NCBI RefSeq assembly: GCF_000021485.1
Contig: NC_011761.1
Span: 960,001 to 1,024,000 of the forward strand
Length of the DNA stretch: 64,000 bases
Direction of reading: 5' to 3'
Source: Acidithiobacillus ferrooxidans ATCC 23270
Lineage (GTDB): Bacteria; Pseudomonadota; Gammaproteobacteria; Acidithiobacillales; Acidithiobacillaceae
The translations under genes and the position numbers were made by a program. The notes beneath the pieces were generated by a model. That model was not told the DNA's origin. It worked only from the letters and a program-made list of their open reading frames with translations, and did no database searches. This document shows, one piece after another, positions 8,890 through 16,485 of the stretch. Every line of letters starts with the position of its first letter. Positions within the stretch are counted from its first letter, which is position 1.

Positions 8890-10008
8890 ATGTTTGGAAA
8901 AGACTCCGGTGGCAAGGCCAAAAAGCCGTTGCCGCCATTGAAGAAAAGACTGATAACCGGCGGCGCGATTCTTGCGGCGGTGGCGGTGTTGATCGGCGGC
9001 AAGGTGCTGATGGGTCACCAGGAAACAGCGACGGGGGCTGGCGGCACTGATCAGGTGCATGTGCTGAAGCCTTCGGCGTTGCCGGTTCCTCGTCCTGTGC
9101 CCTCTGCGCCGAAGGGGTTGATATCTCCGCAGCCAACGCCTTTGGCACAAGGTGTGCTGCCGGGGACTACCGCAGTCGCTCCGCCCTCGATCGCCATGGC
9201 ATCAACGGCCCCGGCAACTTCTGGTTCATCTGCCGAGACGCAGGAGATCGCGCAACTCATCGGATCCGCCAGTCAGGGCGCGGCCACCGTCAAACAGGTG
9301 TACATGAACGGACCACAGGGGTTTGTCGGTGTGGTGTACGAAATTGCCGGCGGTGATCGCGGTATGGCCTGGGTGAACCTCCCAGATCATCTGGTATTGA
9401 TCGGAACCCTGTTGACGGCTTCCGGGCAGGATCTCAACGGGCCCTATCTCTTCGCCAAGACGGCGAAGAGTGCTGGTGCGTCCGGCGTCACCGCGTCAAC
9501 ACAAAGCGGCACGACCGGAAGCGTCATGGCCACCGCCTATAACGGTGGTACCGGCTTCGTGGTAGGCACGGCCGGCCCGGAAGCCACTGTGTACATTGAT
9601 CCGGACAGCGGAAAGGGACACGCGCTGTATCTGGCGCTGGAGCCGCTGGTCCATGGCGGAAAAATCAGGGTGCGCTATGTGCCCATCGCGGAAAAAGGCA
9701 AAGACAGCCTGGCGGTGGCGGAAGCCATCCTGTCCGCGCCAAACCCGGCGACCGCCCTGGACAAAAACGAGCACCTGTTCAAAAAGCGCGCCAATGGAGC
9801 CAATAAGGGCGGGTTGCGCGGCATCACCCCGAACCTGCAGATGACGCAGATCGTGGACGGAAACACCGGGATGCTGGCCGCCGCCGGATATATCAGTGAT
9901 CCGGTCATGGTGTATTGCGACAAGGCGGGTGACTACCAGGTGCAGCAGGGGCATCAGGCCGCCATGGATCTGGATGCGGTGATGGAAAACATCGGAGCCT
10001 GTCATTGA
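8890..10008 (+). CDS. Membrane-anchored DsbC/DsbG-like protein without active-site cysteines
   Basis: A 372-residue protein with a cytoplasmic N-terminus, one transmembrane helix near residues 20-40 and a Pro/Ala linker. It then has the DsbC-type N-terminal region (QVYMNGPQGFVGVVYEIAGG ... LVLIGTLLTASGQDLN) and a thioredoxin-like part starting ATVYIDPDSGKGHALYLALEPLVHGGKIRVRYVPI. The position where DsbC/G proteins carry CXXC reads DSGKGH, so oxidoreductase chemistry is lost. It is probably a structural or chaperone part of the transfer envelope complex and heads the main tra operon. Confidence 0.75.
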   Translation: MFGKDSGGKAKKPLPPLKKRLITGGAILAAVAVLIGGKVLMGHQETATGAGGTDQVHVLKPSALPVPRPVPSAPKGLISPQPTPLAQGVLPGTTAVAPPSIAMASTAPATSGSSAETQEIAQLIGSASQGAATVKQVYMNGPQGFVGVVYEIAGGDRGMAWVNLPDHLVLIGTLLTASGQDLNGPYLFAKTAKSAGASGVTASTQSGTTGSVMATAYNGGTGFVVGTAGPEATVYIDPDSGKGHALYLALEPLVHGGKIRVRYVPIAEKGKDSLAVAEAILSAPNPATALDKNEHLFKKRANGANKGGLRGITPNLQMTQIVDGNTGMLAAAGYISDPVMVYCDKAGDYQVQQGHQAAMDLDAVMENIGACH

Positions 10009-10391
10009 AGCATTTCGGCGAACTGTTCTTCTTTCTCGTCGTGGTTTTCGCGGTATGGATCTTTGTCGGATCCACTCCCGACGCGCGAATCGGGAGAGCT
10101 TGTGAGCCAGCGCAATGGATTGGACACGCGGTGGGCTCGGCGGCCATGGCCGGCGGCACCGACTATGGGCAAAGCATCAATGGCGGATCCAACGAGCTGG
10201 ATTATCACTGCAAGCTGGCCATCTGGGATTATTTCTATGCCGACGAATGGGAGAAGGCGCACCCAGGGCAGCCTTTGCCGGGACAGCCGCGCGTCGTGGC
10301 GCCGGTGCCTGCGGCACAGCAACCTGCAACCACCAGCACAGAAGCAACAACCAGTTCTCAACCTGCAGCAACCGCGACGGGGCCGAATTAA
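10005..10391 (+). CDS. Membrane-anchored protein of unknown function
   Basis: A 128-residue protein with an N-terminal hydrophobic segment (FFFLVVVFAVWIFVG), a soluble part with WIGHAVGSAAMAGG and a Thr/Ala/Pro-rich C-terminus. The TTG start overlaps the stop of the preceding gene as TTGA, showing translational coupling. It lies between the Dsb-like protein and TraL, so an envelope role in transfer is likely. No family was recognised. Confidence 0.7.
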   Translation: MKHFGELFFFLVVVFAVWIFVGSTPDARIGRACEPAQWIGHAVGSAAMAGGTDYGQSINGGSNELDYHCKLAIWDYFYADEWEKAHPGQPLPGQPRVVAPVPAAQQPATTSTEATTSSQPAATATGPN

Positions 10392-10409
10392 TGCGACAGG
10401 GATCAACGA

Positions 10410-10949
10410 ATGAGCAAAGATCGAAAGGCGCCTTTGTGGCGATCATGGCGGCTATGGGCCTGGGTGTTCGCGCTGGGCTTCGGATGGCACACCTGGGCGA
10501 CCCAATGGGTGCCGGCGTACCAGCTCCCGTGCTATCAAACCTACGTGGGCGACTTCCAGAAGGAAGCGGTCGATTGGCAGATGGGGCATCCGTTTATGTC
10601 CGGGATATATTCGGGCATGACGCTGGGTTTTTGGCCGGAGGGTTACGCGATCCCCAGGGGCTGCACCTATGTGAACGAGGGGCAGGGGATTCCGCCCTGG
10701 ACTTACAGCCCGTTCGCGCGACTGGCGTTCCCCGCCTTTCATCTCTACGCCACGTTTTTCGCCATTCTGTTCGCGCGGCTATACCTGGGCTTTCTGCGCT
10801 ATGCCTTGCGGCCGGGCTCACGGGATGCGCCCATTTTCCGGCTGCTGCGCCGGTGGCAAGAGTTTCGGCACCGCCGCCGGTTATCCGATTCCGCCCCGCC
10901 CCAAGACTTGGATCCGGCTGGCAGTATGCCAACCCACAAAGCGGATTGA
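10410..10949 (+). CDS. Two-pass membrane protein of unknown function
   Basis: A 179-residue protein with a first transmembrane stretch (LWAWVFALGFGWHTWATQW), a Cys-containing loop with two cysteines (LPCYQTY, PRGCTYV) that could pair, a second membrane helix (LYATFFAILFARLYLGFL) and a basic tail. It belongs to the tra operon. Its last 100 bases overlap another open frame (10853-11269). No named family was recognised. Confidence 0.7.
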   Translation: MSKDRKAPLWRSWRLWAWVFALGFGWHTWATQWVPAYQLPCYQTYVGDFQKEAVDWQMGHPFMSGIYSGMTLGFWPEGYAIPRGCTYVNEGQGIPPWTYSPFARLAFPAFHLYATFFAILFARLYLGFLRYALRPGSRDAPIFRLLRRWQEFRHRRRLSDSAPPQDLDPAGSMPTHKAD

Positions 10950-11269
10950 TTCAGGTGATGGGTGCGCGGGAACCCATGATCGTGCGGCGCTCTCCGCAGG
11001 AGTGGGTGCTGGAAAACAGCGTGACCGCGCCAGTGGCGCCGGTGCGACATACACCAGGGCAGATCACCATGCCGCTGCATTTGCCCGCCGTGCCGGTTTT
11101 CCATTACCAGATGGCCAGTAACCCCTGGACATGCCATCCGGCCAATCTGCCTTGCGGCAAGAGCGGGCATGCCTACTGGTCCTGCAGCAAAGATCAGGGA
11201 AAGGCCTCGGACGGGGCACTGCCAAAAGGGTGGAAATGGACGAAAACGGGGCCAGCATGCAACCCGTGA
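10853..11269 (+). CDS. Probable envelope protein with an out-of-frame lipoprotein-like N-terminus
   Basis: From GTG 10853 this frame gives 138 residues ending in a Cys-containing segment (NPWTCHPANLPCGKSGHAYWSCSK). The same frame is open upstream, and just before the GTG it reads a textbook lipoprotein signal: basic residues, then LSALCLAAGLTGC with the Cys codon at 10826-10828. No ATG, GTG or TTG precedes that signal in frame. Only ATA at 10781 could serve. Either the start is non-canonical, the protein is reached by frameshifting from the 10410 gene, or the signal is fossil. It overlaps the traL start by 34 bases. Confidence 0.5.
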   Translation: MARVSAPPPVIRFRPAPRLGSGWQYANPQSGLIQVMGAREPMIVRRSPQEWVLENSVTAPVAPVRHTPGQITMPLHLPAVPVFHYQMASNPWTCHPANLPCGKSGHAYWSCSKDQGKASDGALPKGWKWTKTGPACNP

Positions 11270-11535
11270 GGATACCTAATCACTTTGATGACCAGCGCCA
11301 GATCCTGTTTTGGGACATCGACACCCTGGCCGTGGTCATTATGTTTTTCATCATCGGATATGTGCTGCGCGAGTTGACCATCATGATGGTGCTGGCGTTT
11401 TTTGCGGGCCATCTGTTTTCAAAATGGAAGACCAATCAGCTCAATGGAGTTCTGATCCATCTCAGCTATCGGTTCGGATGGTGGCGCATCAACGATGTTT
11501 TCAAAAACGGCAATACGAAGGAGTGGGTCGATTGA
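11236..11535 (+). CDS. traL: TraL, F-type conjugative pilus assembly protein
   Basis: A 99-residue inner-membrane protein. It shows the TraL signature RIPNHFDDQRQILFWDIDT followed by a hydrophobic stretch TLAVVIMFFIIGYVLREL and a second one, VLAFFAGHLF. Length is near the usual 91-105. ATG 11236 was chosen because the family starts about ten residues before the IP motif. The reading frame extends to 11131. TraL-E-K-B-V order is the standard F-type core order. Confidence 0.93.
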   Translation: MDENGASMQPVRIPNHFDDQRQILFWDIDTLAVVIMFFIIGYVLRELTIMMVLAFFAGHLFSKWKTNQLNGVLIHLSYRFGWWRINDVFKNGNTKEWVD

Positions 11536-12146
11536 AATTCGAACTGTTCAAAAAGGATTACGAAGGCCTGCTCCGCAACAACCGCGCGTTCCTGATCGTC
11601 ATTGGCGTTCTGGCGGTAGTGGTGCTGATGCAGCAATGGGCCATCGTCACGGAAAAAACGCGCATGGTCTTGGTGCCGCCCTACATCGACAAGGCGGTGA
11701 AGATCGGCTATGCCAGCGCTGACGCCGATTATTACGAGTCCTGGGGGCTGTATGTTTCGGAACTGATGGGCAACCTCACCCCGGGCGACGCGCCGTTTGT
11801 CGAAAAGGCGATGGGCAAACTCTTTTCTTCCGTGAGTTACGAAGGGGTGAAGTCGCGGATCGCGCAAAGCGCGGCTGAAGAGGCCAACGCGGATGCCACG
11901 TTCGCTTTTGAGGCGAAGTCGGTGATCTGGCAAAGCCAGACCGGCACCGTGTTCGTGCATGGCACGCTGCGCCAAGTCAATGGCGCTGGCCGGACCATAT
12001 CCGCCACCCCGTTCACCTTTTCCATGCGGGTACATATCGCCGCTGGAAGGCCTGTGCTGGACGATTTCCACTCTTATGCCGGAAGTCCGCACACCATTCA
12101 GTGGAAACTGCATCACATCGTCAAAAAGCAAGGAGGCGCCTCTTGA
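11532..12146 (+). CDS. traE: TraE, F-type conjugative pilus assembly protein (VirB5/VirB8-like position)
   Basis: A 204-residue protein with an N-terminal cytoplasmic stretch (FELFKKDYEGLLRNNRAFL), one transmembrane helix (VIGVLAVVVLMQQWAIV) and a periplasmic domain with TEKTRMVLVPPYIDKAV, a TraE hallmark. The TTG start overlaps the traL stop as TTGA. It resembles the VirB8-like NTF2 fold in size and topology, as known for TraE of F. It is part of the inner-membrane platform. Confidence 0.92.
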   Translation: MKFELFKKDYEGLLRNNRAFLIVIGVLAVVVLMQQWAIVTEKTRMVLVPPYIDKAVKIGYASADADYYESWGLYVSELMGNLTPGDAPFVEKAMGKLFSSVSYEGVKSRIAQSAAEEANADATFAFEAKSVIWQSQTGTVFVHGTLRQVNGAGRTISATPFTFSMRVHIAAGRPVLDDFHSYAGSPHTIQWKLHHIVKKQGGAS

Positions 12147-13315
12147 AGCGCAGGACCGTAGTCATCGCGTTGTGCGGGGCCCTGGGCGCCTGCGTTTCTT
12201 CTCTGGCTGACGCCAACGCCTTTGTGCAGGGCGCCCAGCCGGCGTTTCCGACCAGTCCGGTGCCCATGCCGCCCTCTCCGGCATTCAAGAGCCTGGGCAC
12301 CATCCCGTCGGCCCCGACGCCAGGAGGGGTAACGCTTCCGGCCCAGGATCAGACCGCCGTCGAGGCGGAAGTGAGAAGGGCGGAGGCCGCTGCCAATCGT
12401 CCCAGTCAGCCAGCGGATGCTGGCCTGCCGCCGCAGTCCTTCGGGCGAACGCCCGCCGCCGTCCCGGTCACGGGTTATGCGGGAGCGGGCCGATTGCCAG
12501 CGCCGTTGCCGTCTGGTGGTTTTGTTCCTCCGCCGGCGGGCGCGTCTCCCCAAATGATCTCCGGGTACGCGAACAATATGGGCGGAGAGGAAGAGCCGCC
12601 GCACATGAGTATGAGCGCCGCCTTAAAGGACGGCACAATGGTGCGGCAGCAGAACATCCGGGTGCATTCCGGAAAAACGTACTCCATCATCGTCAGCGGT
12701 GTCGCTCCGAACCTGATCGAGACGCCTTTTCGCCATCCGGAGATGCTGGTGACCAACAGCAAGCTGGCGACACCTATCGTGCATGGCCAGAACCTGGTGG
12801 TTTCCACGACGCCGGCATTCCCGGTCGGCGTTTATGTGACGGGCAAGAACCCGCATGACCCGATGATTTCGCTGACCATGATCCCTAAAAAGATTCCGCC
12901 GAAGAATTACCGGCTGATCATTCCGGGATTCATTCCCTCGGTGGCGCCAACCGTCACCGGTCAGAGGTCCGGGTATGCGCAGCGCATGGTGCATTTGATG
13001 CGGGACGCGGCGTTGAAGCAGGTGCCGGAAAACTATCGGCAGTCGCATAAGCGGCTGGCGTTGCCGGGGCCCGGCGGCGCGTTCTCCTGGACTTGGGAAT
13101 TTTCCTGGGTAGGCAACCGGTACCGGATTACGGCCTATTCCCTGAAAAACACCCTGGTTGGGCCAGTGAACCTGATGGAAACGAATTTCTACGCGCCTGG
13201 CGTCCTGTCCGCCAGCGTGTATCCGCATCACCATCTATATCCGGGCGAGAAAACGCAGGTTTTTGTGATCACGAAACTGACGGCGGCGCACGGCACGCTC
13301 GGGGGTGTTTCTTGA
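12143..13315 (+). CDS. traK: TraK, outer-membrane core complex protein (VirB9-like)
   Basis: A 390-residue secreted protein. The N-terminus is a cleavable signal or possible lipobox (ALGACVSS). A Pro-rich linker of about 130 residues follows, and then the TraK/VirB9 beta domain with NLIETPFRHPEMLVTNSK and PVGVYVTGKNPHDPMISLTMIPKKIPPKNYRL. It forms the core complex with TraB and TraV. It is much longer than F TraK (about 240), mostly through the Pro-rich N-terminus. TTG 12143 overlaps the traE stop and has AGGAGG at 12131. Confidence 0.9.
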   Translation: MKRRTVVIALCGALGACVSSLADANAFVQGAQPAFPTSPVPMPPSPAFKSLGTIPSAPTPGGVTLPAQDQTAVEAEVRRAEAAANRPSQPADAGLPPQSFGRTPAAVPVTGYAGAGRLPAPLPSGGFVPPPAGASPQMISGYANNMGGEEEPPHMSMSAALKDGTMVRQQNIRVHSGKTYSIIVSGVAPNLIETPFRHPEMLVTNSKLATPIVHGQNLVVSTTPAFPVGVYVTGKNPHDPMISLTMIPKKIPPKNYRLIIPGFIPSVAPTVTGQRSGYAQRMVHLMRDAALKQVPENYRQSHKRLALPGPGGAFSWTWEFSWVGNRYRITAYSLKNTLVGPVNLMETNFYAPGVLSASVYPHHHLYPGEKTQVFVITKLTAAHGTLGGVS

Positions 13316-14943
13316 AGCCAAAAGAGCAGTTCAAGCTCTGGTGGAAAACCCAGTCGCCAGAACGCAAGCAAAAAATCAAATTCGCCGGCTTGGCTGCCGG
13401 GGTGATCGGTGCGGTAGTGATCGGCACCAACCTGTCCGGTTTCCACCATCACCAAGACGAAGAGGCAGCATTAAAAAAAGCGGAGGAGGTTTCCAGTAAT
13501 AAGCTGACGGTGCCCCGCGCTCAGAACATTACGCCGCAATCCTTGCAGGCGCAGATCGCCTCGACTCAAAAACAGCTCAAGTCTCTGACCAAGATCATCG
13601 CCGAAGAAAACGGCGTGAAAAGCAGTCAGATGAAGGACCTGAAAGGGCAGATGAGCCAGGAAGTGCTCAAGGAAATTCAGGAGAATGAGAAGAAACACGC
13701 CCTGCAGTTGCAGAACCCGGCTACGCAAAAACAGATCGCGGCGCTGACGCAGGAGATCAAAACCCTGAAGGCGGAGAAGCAGCAGCCGGTGTACAATCAG
13801 GTAGCACCTGGCGTGGCCCCGGCGCCCTCCATGCCGGTCAACACCTGGTCGCCGGCGCAGCCCATTGAGATCCTGGGGGAAGGCGGGGTGGCATCATCCC
13901 CGTCTACCAATGGTATTGCGCCGCCAACGGCCCCGGCAATACCAGGGACACCTGGCGCGCACGGCGTCCCAACCGCGCCCGCCATCGCCGGACGGCGCCC
14001 GACGGTCAGCTATCACCAGCCGAAGACCCTGAAGCAGTTGGGGGGCACGGTGAAGGTCAGCAATAAAAAGACGGGCATCTATCTGCCGGCCTCCACCATC
14101 CTAACGGGCGTGCTGATCAACGGCGTTATTGCGGGTACCGGGCCGGATTCGAAGCACAATCCGCAGATCGTGGACATTCGTATCAAGAAAAAGGCCATCC
14201 TGCCCAACGGCCTGCGCATCAATCTGGAAAACTGCGAAGTGCTGGCGAGCGGATACGGAAGCATGAACGAGCGACGGGTGTTCATGCGCACCGACACGTT
14301 GAGCTGCGTGAACCGTCGCACTGGGAACGTCATTTCGGCGCCAATTCACGCGTATGTCGTGAGTAGCGGCGGGCATGGCGGTGTTCCTGGCAAGGTGATC
14401 TCCCATCAGGGTCCGGCCATGCTGAAGTCCTTCCTGTCGGGTATTTTCTCTGGGCTGGGTAATGCGATCCAACCTAATCAAGTGGATAGCTTGAGTCTGA
14501 ATCCACAATCCGGATCGGCGCAAAGCTATCAGATGCCTTCCCTGGGTTATATGGGCGGCAGCGCACTGGCTGGTGGCATATCGACACCGGCGGGAGAAAT
14601 CTCCAAGTTTTATCTGCATGAGGCCGAATCGGAACTGCCGACTATTGAGGTGAACCCTGGCGTATCCGTTTCCATGATCATCGAGACCGGCGTGCGGGTG
14701 CATGTGCATGGCGAAACGAAGGGCCAACTGGCGGAAGCCCAGTACCAGTCGGCGTCCAGCATCAGCAACAGCCCGCAGGGCGGGCCCGCGCTAACCCCTG
14801 GCGAGAGCATGCAGAGCCCGTACGGCATGCAGAGCCCGTACGCCGGTAATGGACAATCCAGCGCCGTGCGGGATGCCTTTCCAAATCAGACCGCTGCCGC
14901 CCGGCAATCCTACGCCATTCAACCAGGAGAACAACAGCCGTGA
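13312..14943 (+). CDS. traB: TraB, core-complex scaffold (VirB10-like)
   Basis: A 543-residue protein with a short cytoplasmic start and a transmembrane helix near residues 26-44 (FAGLAAGVIGAVVIGTNL). A periplasmic coiled coil of about 80 residues (AQIASTQKQLKSLTKII ...) and a Pro-rich linker follow. The C-terminal VirB10-type beta barrel runs from YLPASTILTGVLINGVIAG to VNPGVSVSMIIETGVRVHV. It spans both membranes and binds TraK and TraV. TTG 13312 overlaps the traK stop as TTGA. F TraB is about 475 residues, so this is of usual size. Confidence 0.94.
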   Translation: MKPKEQFKLWWKTQSPERKQKIKFAGLAAGVIGAVVIGTNLSGFHHHQDEEAALKKAEEVSSNKLTVPRAQNITPQSLQAQIASTQKQLKSLTKIIAEENGVKSSQMKDLKGQMSQEVLKEIQENEKKHALQLQNPATQKQIAALTQEIKTLKAEKQQPVYNQVAPGVAPAPSMPVNTWSPAQPIEILGEGGVASSPSTNGIAPPTAPAIPGTPGAHGVPTAPAIAGRRPTVSYHQPKTLKQLGGTVKVSNKKTGIYLPASTILTGVLINGVIAGTGPDSKHNPQIVDIRIKKKAILPNGLRINLENCEVLASGYGSMNERRVFMRTDTLSCVNRRTGNVISAPIHAYVVSSGGHGGVPGKVISHQGPAMLKSFLSGIFSGLGNAIQPNQVDSLSLNPQSGSAQSYQMPSLGYMGGSALAGGISTPAGEISKFYLHEAESELPTIEVNPGVSVSMIIETGVRVHVHGETKGQLAEAQYQSASSISNSPQGGPALTPGESMQSPYGMQSPYAGNGQSSAVRDAFPNQTAAARQSYAIQPGEQQP

Positions 14944-15437
14944 AGATCCGTTTTGCATTGGCCAGTGCCATCATCGCTCTCGGCGGATGCGCGACGTCGC
15001 ATCCCTGTATTCATGGGAAAGGCGGGGTATGCGTAGGCCCACGGGAAACCTGGGGCATCACCCGGCATCGGGATCAGGTGAATCCCGACAAGCGCACGTT
15101 GAAGGCGCAGAATGAGGCCCGCAAATTGTTGCACACCTCACCCAGCGCGCGTGACCAGCTTCCCAACATCCACCCGCAGACCGCCCCGTCACAGCAAACG
15201 CTTGACGGTGGTAAAGCTGCTCAATATACTACAGGAAATCAGCCTTTACAGGCTCCGACCGGATATCCGAAACCGTTGCTCACGCAACCCCGGGTGCTCA
15301 GGGTCTGGGTCGCACCTTACCGTGGTCCGGAAGGCAATCTGCATTTTCCGGGCATGGTTTACTCCATTATTCAGCCACAAAGTTGGACCTTGGGACATGG
15401 TTCGTCCCATGTGCCAATCCCGGTCGCTGATTATTGA
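14940..15437 (+). CDS. traV: TraV-like outer-membrane lipoprotein
   Basis: A 165-residue lipoprotein with lipobox ALGGC (lipidated Cys17) followed by Cys residues in ATSHPCIHGKGGVC, as in TraV, where N-terminal cysteines matter. The C-terminus reads VLRVWVAPYRGPEGNLHFPGMVYSII, which fits the TraV end that binds the TraK/VirB9-like partner. The GTG start overlaps the traB stop (GTGA). It carries an internal promoter for the pilin genes near its middle. Confidence 0.85.
   Translation: MKIRFALASAIIALGGCATSHPCIHGKGGVCVGPRETWGITRHRDQVNPDKRTLKAQNEARKLLHTSPSARDQLPNIHPQTAPSQQTLDGGKAAQYTTGNQPLQAPTGYPKPLLTQPRVLRVWVAPYRGPEGNLHFPGMVYSIIQPQSWTLGHGSSHVPIPVADY
15202..15230 (+). promoter_or_regulatory. Strong internal promoter in traV, ahead of the pilin genes
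   Basis: TTGACG (15202-15207), a 17-base spacer and TATACT (15225-15230) make a near-consensus sigma-70 promoter. AATATACTA (15223-15231) is also the recurring element. It lies inside traV, about 240 bases before the first pilin ATG, and could supply extra pilin mRNA. Confidence 0.6.
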
Positions 15438-15472
15438 GAGTCCTCAGCTTGCACATTATTCAGGAGGTTCCC

Positions 15473-15880
15473 ATGCAGGCAGTTGCGACGTTCCCTGGTG
15501 TATCGCTGTACAATCGTGCCGTATCTAAACTGGATCGGATGTTCTCCAGCAAACGGGCTTTGATGGCCGCTGCCCTGATGACGATGGCGTTTTTCATCGC
15601 GCTGATGGAAGCCCATGCCGGTACGGGCGGCGTATCCTTCACCACCATTGCCACGCGTGTGGAAGGATGGGCGCAAGGGCAGTTGGGTCTGGCCATCGTT
15701 GCCGGTGGTCTGATCTTCGGTGTGGCCTCGATGGTGTTCACAGGTAAGGGCACCATTCTGGCGGTGATCGTCGGCGGCGCCGTGGCGCTGTACTACGGCA
15801 TCCCGGTGTTGATCAGCATCTTCGCTGCCAACGGTGGTTTGGCCATCGCTCATACCCTGATTCTCGGGGCGGCAGCGTAA
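15473..15880 (+). CDS. traA: Major pilin precursor TraA/VirB2-like, copy 1
   Basis: A 135-residue prepilin. A long leader (residues 1-48) ends in MEAHAG, a signal-peptidase AXA-type site. The mature part has VEGWAQGQLGLAIVAGGLIFGVASMVF, a charged loop TGKG, and a second hydrophobic helix ILAVIVGGAVALYYGIPVLI, which is the two-helix topology of F and VirB2 pilins. AGGAGG at 15462-15467 supports ATG 15473. It is followed by a hairpin and a near-identical second copy, a tandem duplication. Confidence 0.9.
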   Translation: MQAVATFPGVSLYNRAVSKLDRMFSSKRALMAAALMTMAFFIALMEAHAGTGGVSFTTIATRVEGWAQGQLGLAIVAGGLIFGVASMVFTGKGTILAVIVGGAVALYYGIPVLISIFAANGGLAIAHTLILGAAA

Positions 15881-15894
15881 GCACCAGAGCTAAG

Positions 15895-15920
15895 TCCACC
15901 ACGGCTTGTGCCGTGGTGGA
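15895..15920 (+). promoter_or_regulatory. Perfect stem-loop between the two pilin genes
   Basis: TCCACCACGGC (15895-15905), loop TTGT, GCCGTGGTGGA (15910-15920): an 11-bp perfect stem without a U-run. It lacks the tail of an intrinsic terminator, so an mRNA-stabilising or processing hairpin between the pilin cistrons fits better. Confidence 0.65.
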
Positions 15921-15954
15921 CCACATCAGGCACATCCAGATTCAGGAGGTTTTC

Positions 15955-16365
15955 ATGCAAGCAGTTGCGACGTTCCCTGGTGTATCGCTGTACAATCGTG
16001 CCGTATCCAAACTGGATCGGATGTTCTCCAGCAAGCGGGTCATCATGGCCGCTGCGCTGTTCACTGTGGCTCTGTTGGCGGCCCTGATCGAAGCCCATGC
16101 GGGCGCCGGCGGCGTGTCCTTCACCAATATTGCCAAGCGCATAGAAGGATGGGCGCAGGGGCAGTTGGGTCTGGCCATCGTTGCCGGTGGTCTGATCTTC
16201 GGTGTGGCCTCGATGGTGTTCACGGGTAAGGGCACCATTCTGGCGGTGATCGTCGGCGGCGCCGTGGCGCTGTACTACGGCATCCCGGTGCTGATCACCA
16301 TTTTCGCGGCCAACGGTGGTTTGGCCATAGCTCATACCCTGATTCTCGGGGCGGCGGGGGCTTAA
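15955..16365 (+). CDS. traA: Major pilin precursor TraA/VirB2-like, copy 2
   Basis: A 136-residue paralogue of the 15473 pilin. The first 28 and last 60-70 residues are almost the same. Differences cluster in residues 29-64 (leader end and the start of the mature helix) and at the last residues. The DNA of the 3' halves is nearly identical, which suggests recent duplication or gene conversion. TTCAGGAGGT at about 15941 gives the ribosome site. A strong terminator follows the gene, so the pilins end a transcription unit. Confidence 0.9.
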   Translation: MQAVATFPGVSLYNRAVSKLDRMFSSKRVIMAAALFTVALLAALIEAHAGAGGVSFTNIAKRIEGWAQGQLGLAIVAGGLIFGVASMVFTGKGTILAVIVGGAVALYYGIPVLITIFAANGGLAIAHTLILGAAGA

Positions 16366-16392
16366 CCCATATCCCATTCGGGATGGCAAAGG

Positions 16393-16422
16393 GCCACGGA
16401 ATTTTTCCGTGGCTTTTTGTTT
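16393..16422 (+). terminator. Intrinsic terminator after the second pilin gene
   Basis: GCCACGGAA (16393-16401), a 3-base loop, TTCCGTGGC (16405-16413), then TTTTTGTTT. A perfect 9-bp stem with a U-rich tail separates the pilin unit from the next promoter. Confidence 0.9.
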
Positions 16423-16451
16423 GCCTCCTGGACAATAAGCTAGTATATTTA
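16421..16451 (+). promoter_or_regulatory. Promoter with TAGTATATTTA element for the DsbC-like gene
   Basis: TTGCCT (16421-16426), spacer 17, TATATT (16444-16449) inside TAGTATATTTA (16441-16451). The start codon at 16486 is 36 bases beyond the hexamer. It follows the pilin terminator immediately, so a new unit begins here. Confidence 0.6.
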
Positions 16452-16485
16452 TTACTGTTAACGAAATAGGCGAGGAGAAACGATC

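Noticed and set aside
10115-10852. The upstream part of the frame that ends at 11269
   Set aside because: It overlaps the 10005 and 10410 genes and has a low-quality Arg/Gly-rich translation. Only the last part from about 10781 looks coding.
15895-15920. Intrinsic terminator between the pilin genes
   Set aside because: The stem is perfect but no U-run follows, and a second pilin with its own ribosome site comes next.
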